Assembly: GCA_044375455.1 (NCBI GenBank)
Contig: JBILMQ010000032.1
Span: 1-18,697 of the forward strand
DNA from: JBEIHX01 sp044375455
Lineage (GTDB): Bacteria; Pseudomonadota; Alphaproteobacteria; Caulobacterales; Aquidulcibacteraceae
Direction: 5' to 3'
DNA length: 18,697 nucleotides
The notes beneath the pieces are model-generated. The model saw only the letters and a program-made list of their open reading frames with translations, searched no databases and had not been told where the DNA came from. Positions within the stretch are counted from its first letter, which is position 1. Each line of letters starts with the position of its first letter. This document shows, piece by piece, positions 15,228 to 18,697 of the stretch. The position numbers and the translations under genes are program-made.

Positions 15228-16511
15228 ATGCCAGCAAACGCCGACCTTCTCGCCCGCCGCGTCGCAGCCGTACCGCGCGGGGTCGCCACCGCCACTCCGG
15301 TGTTTGCCGCACGCGCCGAAAACAGCGAAATCTGGGATGAGGAGGGGCGGCGCTACATTGATTTTGCCGGCGGCATCGCCGTCCTGAACACGGGCCATCG
15401 CCACCCGAAGGTGATCGCCGCGGCAAAGGCGCAACTCGACCTCTACACGCATACCGCCTTTCAGGTGCTCGCCTACGAGCCCTATATTCGCCTGGCGGAA
15501 CGGCTGAATGCACTCGCCCCGTTTGCAGCGCCGGCGAAAACCATATTCTTCACCACGGGTGCGGAAGCCGCGGAGAACGCCGTGAAGATCGCCCGCGCTG
15601 CAACCGGGCGCTCCGCTGTGATCTCTTTCACCGGCGGCTTTCACGGTCGAACCATGATGGGCATGGCCCTCACCGGCAAGGTGGCCCCCTACAAGCGCCA
15701 GTTCGGTCCGATGCCGGGCGAGGTTTTCCATGCCCCATTTCCGATCGCCCACCACGGCGTGAGCGTGGCCGACAGCCTCAGGGCGCTCGAATTCCTGTTC
15801 AAAGCTGATGTCGAGCCCGAGCGCACCGCCGCCATCATGCTGGAGCCCGTGCAGGGAGAGGGCGGCTTCTATGAGGCGCCTGGCGAGCTGTTGCACGCGT
15901 TGCGCCGCCTGTGTGATGCGCATGGGATGCTCTTGATCGATGATGAAGTGCAGTCGGGTTTTGCACGGACAGGAAAGATGTTCGCCATCGAGCATTCCGG
16001 CGTGGAGCCCGATCTTGTCGCAGTCGCCAAGTCGCTCGCTGGTGGGTTCCCACTGGCGGGCGTCATCGGCAAGTCGGCGATCATGGACGCGGCCGATCCT
16101 GGCGGCCTGGGCGGGACCTACGCCGGCAGCCCTGTCGCATGCGCGGCCGCACTTGCTGTTCTCGACGTGATCGAGGAGGAGGGCTTGTGCGAACGAGCGG
16201 ATGTGATCGGCACACGCATGAAAACGCGTCTGGAGGCGATGTCCCGGCGCAACGACCTCACGCCGATCGCAGCGATCCGCGGACCGGGTGCGATGGTCGG
16301 CTTTGAAGTCGTGAAGGACCGCGGCGGGGTCGAGCCCGATCCTGAGGCGACAAAGCGGGTCACAGCCAAGGCGCTGGACCACGGCCTCATACTTCTGTCG
16401 TGCGGCGTTTACGCCAATACCATCCGTCTTTTGATGCCGCTGACAATAAGCGACCATCTGCTTGAGGAGGGCCTCGACTGCCTTGAGGCTGCACTTCGTG
16501 ACGCGGGCTGA
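15228..16511 (+). CDS. gabT: 4-aminobutyrate--2-oxoglutarate transaminase (GabT/PuuE)
   Basis: A PLP enzyme that converts GABA plus 2-oxoglutarate to succinate semialdehyde plus glutamate, the step after PuuD. The 427-residue protein aligns almost residue for residue with E. coli GabT as I recall its active site: Ile50 in 'DFAGGIAVLNTGHRHP', Arg141 in 'FHGRTMMGMALTG', Glu211 in 'EPVQGEGGF', Asp239/Val241 in 'LIDDEVQSGFARTG', Schiff-base Lys268 in 'AVAKSLAGGFPLAG' and Arg400 in 'NTIRLLMPL' (two positions off the E. coli number). This set separates it from the SpuC-type enzyme across the intergenic region. The start at 15228 has AGGGA upstream. It diverges from the cupin operon by 115 bp and converges on an unrelated hydrolase gene 19 bp away. 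The pathway's final succinate-semialdehyde dehydrogenase is not in the window. Confidence 0.95.
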   Translation: MPANADLLARRVAAVPRGVATATPVFAARAENSEIWDEEGRRYIDFAGGIAVLNTGHRHPKVIAAAKAQLDLYTHTAFQVLAYEPYIRLAERLNALAPFAAPAKTIFFTTGAEAAENAVKIARAATGRSAVISFTGGFHGRTMMGMALTGKVAPYKRQFGPMPGEVFHAPFPIAHHGVSVADSLRALEFLFKADVEPERTAAIMLEPVQGEGGFYEAPGELLHALRRLCDAHGMLLIDDEVQSGFARTGKMFAIEHSGVEPDLVAVAKSLAGGFPLAGVIGKSAIMDAADPGGLGGTYAGSPVACAAALAVLDVIEEEGLCERADVIGTRMKTRLEAMSRRNDLTPIAAIRGPGAMVGFEVVKDRGGVEPDPEATKRVTAKALDHGLILLSCGVYANTIRLLMPLTISDHLLEEGLDCLEAALRDAG

Positions 16512-16530
16512 GGCAGTCCTTGCATGACGC

Positions 16531-17319
16531 TCATGCGGCCTCAAGAAACTCGACAATCCGGGCAATAATGCTGGCGTCCATCGCAATCGCGCGATGGCCC
16601 ATGCCATCCGTCAGCAACAGCTGTGCATCAGGCCACAGATCAGCGAGAGTGCGGCTGTTCTGAAAGTCGGTTTCGGGGTCATCGATCGAATGCACGAACA
16701 GCGCGCGCGCCCGCATCGCCGGCGCGCTGCGGCGCATGTCGTAGTACGCCAGCCCGTTGGGCGACTGCGCCGCAATCCGTGCAGCAATCGCCGCCGCAAC
16801 GTGAGGGCCGGCGCCGACCCTCGCGACATTGCGGGCGATCGACAGCTCCAGCGCCATGGGAGGCGCGATCAGGACGGCGCGCGCGATGGCAAGCCCGCCC
16901 TCCAAGGCCAATACCGACGCCGGCCCTCCAAAGGAATGCGTCACGACTGCGTCAAACGGGCCCATGGCGTCTGCGACGGCGCGCACCGCGGCGGCGCCGA
17001 GATCCATGTTGAGGGTCGCGCCTTCAGAGTAACCGTGCCCAGGCAGATCGAACGCGACAACGCCGCGCCCGACGAAATCAATGGCTTCGATCAGGTTCTG
17101 CCACAGCGAATTGTCGTCTTCCCATCCGTGAACCAGCAGGACTGGGGCCGGCCCGGGCAGGCGCCACGCGGCGACCGCGCCGCCCGGCGTGGCGATCATC
17201 TGATGTTCCGTGTCAACAAGCCGGGCAGCGATGCGCGGACGCGCGCGCCGCTTGGGAGTTCCAAAGCGCATAAAGAACGCATCGATGAGTGCTGCTTCAT
17301 GTTCGGTGAGGTCTGTCAT
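16531..17319 (-). CDS. alpha/beta hydrolase
   Basis: A 262-residue single-domain alpha/beta-hydrolase. It has 'PVLLVHGWEDDNSLWQNL' (59-76, oxyanion His-Gly), 'VVAFDLPGHGYSEG' (87-100) and 'VVTHSFGGPAS' (125-135) with likely nucleophile Ser129, although the first Gly of the G-x-S-x-G is Thr127. 'FVHSIDDPETDF' (208-219) carries the probable acid Asp213 or Asp214, and 'DGMGHRAI' (238-245) carries His242. The triad is thus complete, unlike that of the duplicated hydrolase elsewhere in the window. The substrate is unknown. The start is uncertain: ATG 17319 gives a natural N-terminus ('MTDLTEHEAALIDAFF'), ATG 17355 adds 12 residues, and neither has a clear Shine-Dalgarno site. It lies just downstream of the EamA exporter gene on the same strand, so co-transcription is likely. 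It converges on gabT. Confidence 0.87.
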   Translation of the reverse strand: MTDLTEHEAALIDAFFMRFGTPKRRARPRIAARLVDTEHQMIATPGGAVAAWRLPGPAPVLLVHGWEDDNSLWQNLIEAIDFVGRGVVAFDLPGHGYSEGATLNMDLGAAAVRAVADAMGPFDAVVTHSFGGPASVLALEGGLAIARAVLIAPPMALELSIARNVARVGAGPHVAAAIAARIAAQSPNGLAYYDMRRSAPAMRARALFVHSIDDPETDFQNSRTLADLWPDAQLLLTDGMGHRAIAMDASIIARIVEFLEAA

Positions 17320-17368
17320 CTGCGCGCCATGCCACGCGCGGCGTGGGCCCGTCATCTGTGTCGTAACG

Positions 17369-18286
17369 TCAACGAGGTCTCTGGGGCATCCGGCGGGAGT
17401 TGGCGAGCCAGACCCCGGCCAGGATCAGCGTCAGCGCAGCGGTTTCGACAAGCCCCGGGGTCTCGCCAAGGAACATGAAGCCAAGGAACATCGCCCAGAC
17501 GGGGGTAAGATAGGTGCCCATAGAGGTAAAAACCGGCCCCGCCCGCTGCACCAGCCAGACATAAAGGACGCCCGCCATCGCCGTTGGGCCAAGCGCCAGC
17601 GTGACCAACGCCGCCCAGGCCGCAGGCGGAGCGCTGATCGGGAAGGGCGCGTGGCTGATGGCAAACAGGCTCGCAGCAGCCGATCCGGTCAGACAGTACA
17701 CATAAGCGCCGGCAAATGGATCGGCTGCGGGCGCGAGTTTGGTCCAGACATTGGCGAGCGCATATCCGAAGGCGCCGAGACACGCGGCCGCGACAGCCCA
17801 GAGCCCTGCTTCGCCAAAAGCCCCGAGCGAGGCGGGTCCGGCGAGCGCGACGAGACCAAGAAACCCAATTGCAACCCCGCCGCCGCGACGGCGCGTGAGC
17901 GGGTCGCGGCACCACAGCGCGGCCAGAAGGGTCGTGAAAAGAGGCGACGCACCATTGAGGATCGCCACCATTCCGCTGTCCAGGTGCTGGGTCGCCCAGG
18001 CGAACAGAAAGAACGGCGCAGCGGTGCCGGCCACGCCGACCAGGGCGTACCAGACCCACGGGCGACGCCTGTCAAACGAGATGGCCAGCGGACGCGCGCC
18101 GCGGCCTGCAATGGCCAGACGGATAAAGGCGGCCGCCAGCGCCGTTCTGAGCGCAGCCATCCACGCAGGATCGATATGTTTGGTGGCGACTTTTAGGAGA
18201 ACGAAGGACGAGCCCCAGATGGCGACAAGCGCGAGCAAAACGAGCCAGTCAAGCCGCTGCGGGCGGCCGGCCGTCGCCGGATCCAT
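17369..18286 (-). CDS. EamA-family (DMT superfamily) transporter
   Basis: A 305-residue inner-membrane protein with about ten hydrophobic segments in two EamA repeats, the usual size of drug/metabolite exporters. Repeat 1 starts with 'LVLLALVAIWGSSFVLLKVA' (15-34) and contains 'AILNGASPLFTTLLAALW' (108-125). Repeat 2 spans about 160-295 and has 'SMGTYLTPVWAMFLGFMFLGE' (255-275), the typical 'P.....l.g...l.E' pattern before the last two helices. The substrate cannot be read from the sequence; amino acids and small metabolites are common for the family. ATG 18286 follows an AGGGG site; a longer start at 18343 would overlap the upstream gene's end and add 19 non-hydrophobic residues. It lies 25 bp after the SIMPL gene and upstream of the alpha/beta hydrolase gene, probably in one unit. 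Confidence 0.93.
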   Translation of the reverse strand: MDPATAGRPQRLDWLVLLALVAIWGSSFVLLKVATKHIDPAWMAALRTALAAAFIRLAIAGRGARPLAISFDRRRPWVWYALVGVAGTAAPFFLFAWATQHLDSGMVAILNGASPLFTTLLAALWCRDPLTRRRGGGVAIGFLGLVALAGPASLGAFGEAGLWAVAAACLGAFGYALANVWTKLAPAADPFAGAYVYCLTGSAAASLFAISHAPFPISAPPAAWAALVTLALGPTAMAGVLYVWLVQRAGPVFTSMGTYLTPVWAMFLGFMFLGETPGLVETAALTLILAGVWLANSRRMPQRPR

Positions 18287-18311
18287 GGATGACGCCCCTT
18301 GCTCCGCACTG

Positions 18312-18697
18312 TCAGCGCGCGCTGAGTGCAGGCCCCACTTCATAGATCAGCGTGACCTCGGACGTATAGAGCTGGGCTTCGGGCGCAATGGTGGGCGCTG
18401 CAATCGCCGCATCCGCGTCGATCATGCCGGCTGTGGCGCGATAGACGGCCCGGTTGCCCGTCTGAGCGATGATGTTGGACCCGCCCTCCTCGACAAGCAG
18501 CAGTCGTCCGAGGCGGTGGCCAGCGCCCTCGACATAGGTGCGCGCCTTGTCAACGGCGTCCGCAACGGCAGCCTCGCGCGCCAACCGGCGAGCGGCGCGG
18601 GTGTCAGAGATCGAGAAGGCGACGTCCTGGAAACGGTCGGGATTGACATTCATGGCAGCTTCAACGGTGCGGGTGAGCAGCGTCAGATCCTTGACCA
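18312..18697 (-). CDS. SIMPL domain (DUF541) protein, N-terminal part outside window
   Basis: The minus-strand frame is open from the window edge to a TGA at 18312-18314, about 128 residues of a C-terminus. It reads 'VKDLTLLTRTVEAAMNVNPD' and then 'FSISDTRAARRLAREAAVADAVDKARTYVEGAGHRLGRLLLVEEGG', the characteristic SIMPL/DUF541 stretch in which a 'v.F.lsd' strand leads into a long Ala/Arg helix ending in 'A...G..LG....v.E'. It ends with 'YTSEVTLIYEVG', the family's final strand. These proteins are usually periplasmic or outer-membrane-associated and poorly understood. The signal peptide and N-terminal half should lie beyond the window, so ATG 18653 is not the true start. First visible gene of the exporter/hydrolase unit. 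Confidence 0.88.
   Translation of the reverse strand, partial: VKDLTLLTRTVEAAMNVNPDRFQDVAFSISDTRAARRLAREAAVADAVDKARTYVEGAGHRLGRLLLVEEGGSNIIAQTGNRAVYRATAGMIDADAAIAAPTIAPEAQLYTSEVTLIYEVGPALSAR

Noticed and set aside
15135..16607. Minus-strand ORF of 490 residues opposite gabT
   Set aside because: It is antisense to a fully convincing GabT with all active-site residues; long antisense frames are common in GC-rich genes.
17210..18196. Plus-strand ORF of 328 residues opposite the EamA and hydrolase genes
   Set aside because: Arg/Gly-rich translation with no domain, antisense to a clear ten-helix membrane protein.

Overview
The window looks like a chromosomal segment of a high-GC alphaproteobacterium. 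The evidence is the rodZ-ispG gene pair, an alphaproteobacterial-type IspG and RimO, and dense GC-rich coding with short operons on both strands. The protein styles would fit the Maricaulales/Caulobacterales area, but that is only an impression. I see no phage, insertion sequence, CRISPR array, rRNA or tRNA.

Layout. Positions 1-1721 (+) carry the 3' end of a RodZ-like cell-shape protein gene and ispG of the MEP isoprenoid pathway. Converging on them (-) is rimO (ribosomal protein S12 methylthiotransferase), coupled through a GTGA overlap to a SAM-dependent methyltransferase. A C-rich stretch of about 650 bp without a convincing gene (4033-4688) precedes an acyl-CoA ligase (-). The ligase diverges from a probable glycerophosphodiester phosphodiesterase lipoprotein (+). 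That gene ends tail to tail with a small DUF1330 protein (-), and the two share one CTAG for both stop codons.

Positions 7756-11124 hold a VOC (glyoxalase-fold) protein, a gap of about 620 bp with strong hairpins, and an unusual 567-residue protein made of two alpha/beta-hydrolase modules. Both modules have His where the nucleophilic Ser should be.

Positions 11242-16511 form a polyamine (probably putrescine) catabolic locus. A four-gene minus-strand operon encodes a cupin, a gamma-glutamyl-GABA hydrolase (PuuD/SpuA-like), a class III aminotransferase (SpuC-like) and a gamma-glutamylpolyamine synthetase (PuuA/SpuB-like). It diverges from a GABA transaminase gene (GabT/PuuE-like). Together these would take putrescine to GABA and on to succinate semialdehyde. 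The oxidase and aldehyde dehydrogenase steps (PuuB, PuuC) are not in the window.

Positions 16531-18697 (-) encode a SIMPL/DUF541 protein (cut by the window edge), an EamA-type exporter and a conventional alpha/beta hydrolase, probably one transcription unit.

The most unusual element is the duplicated His-for-Ser alpha/beta-hydrolase protein at 9421-11124. The polyamine operon is next, because it combines glutamylation enzymes with a transaminase and a cupin.
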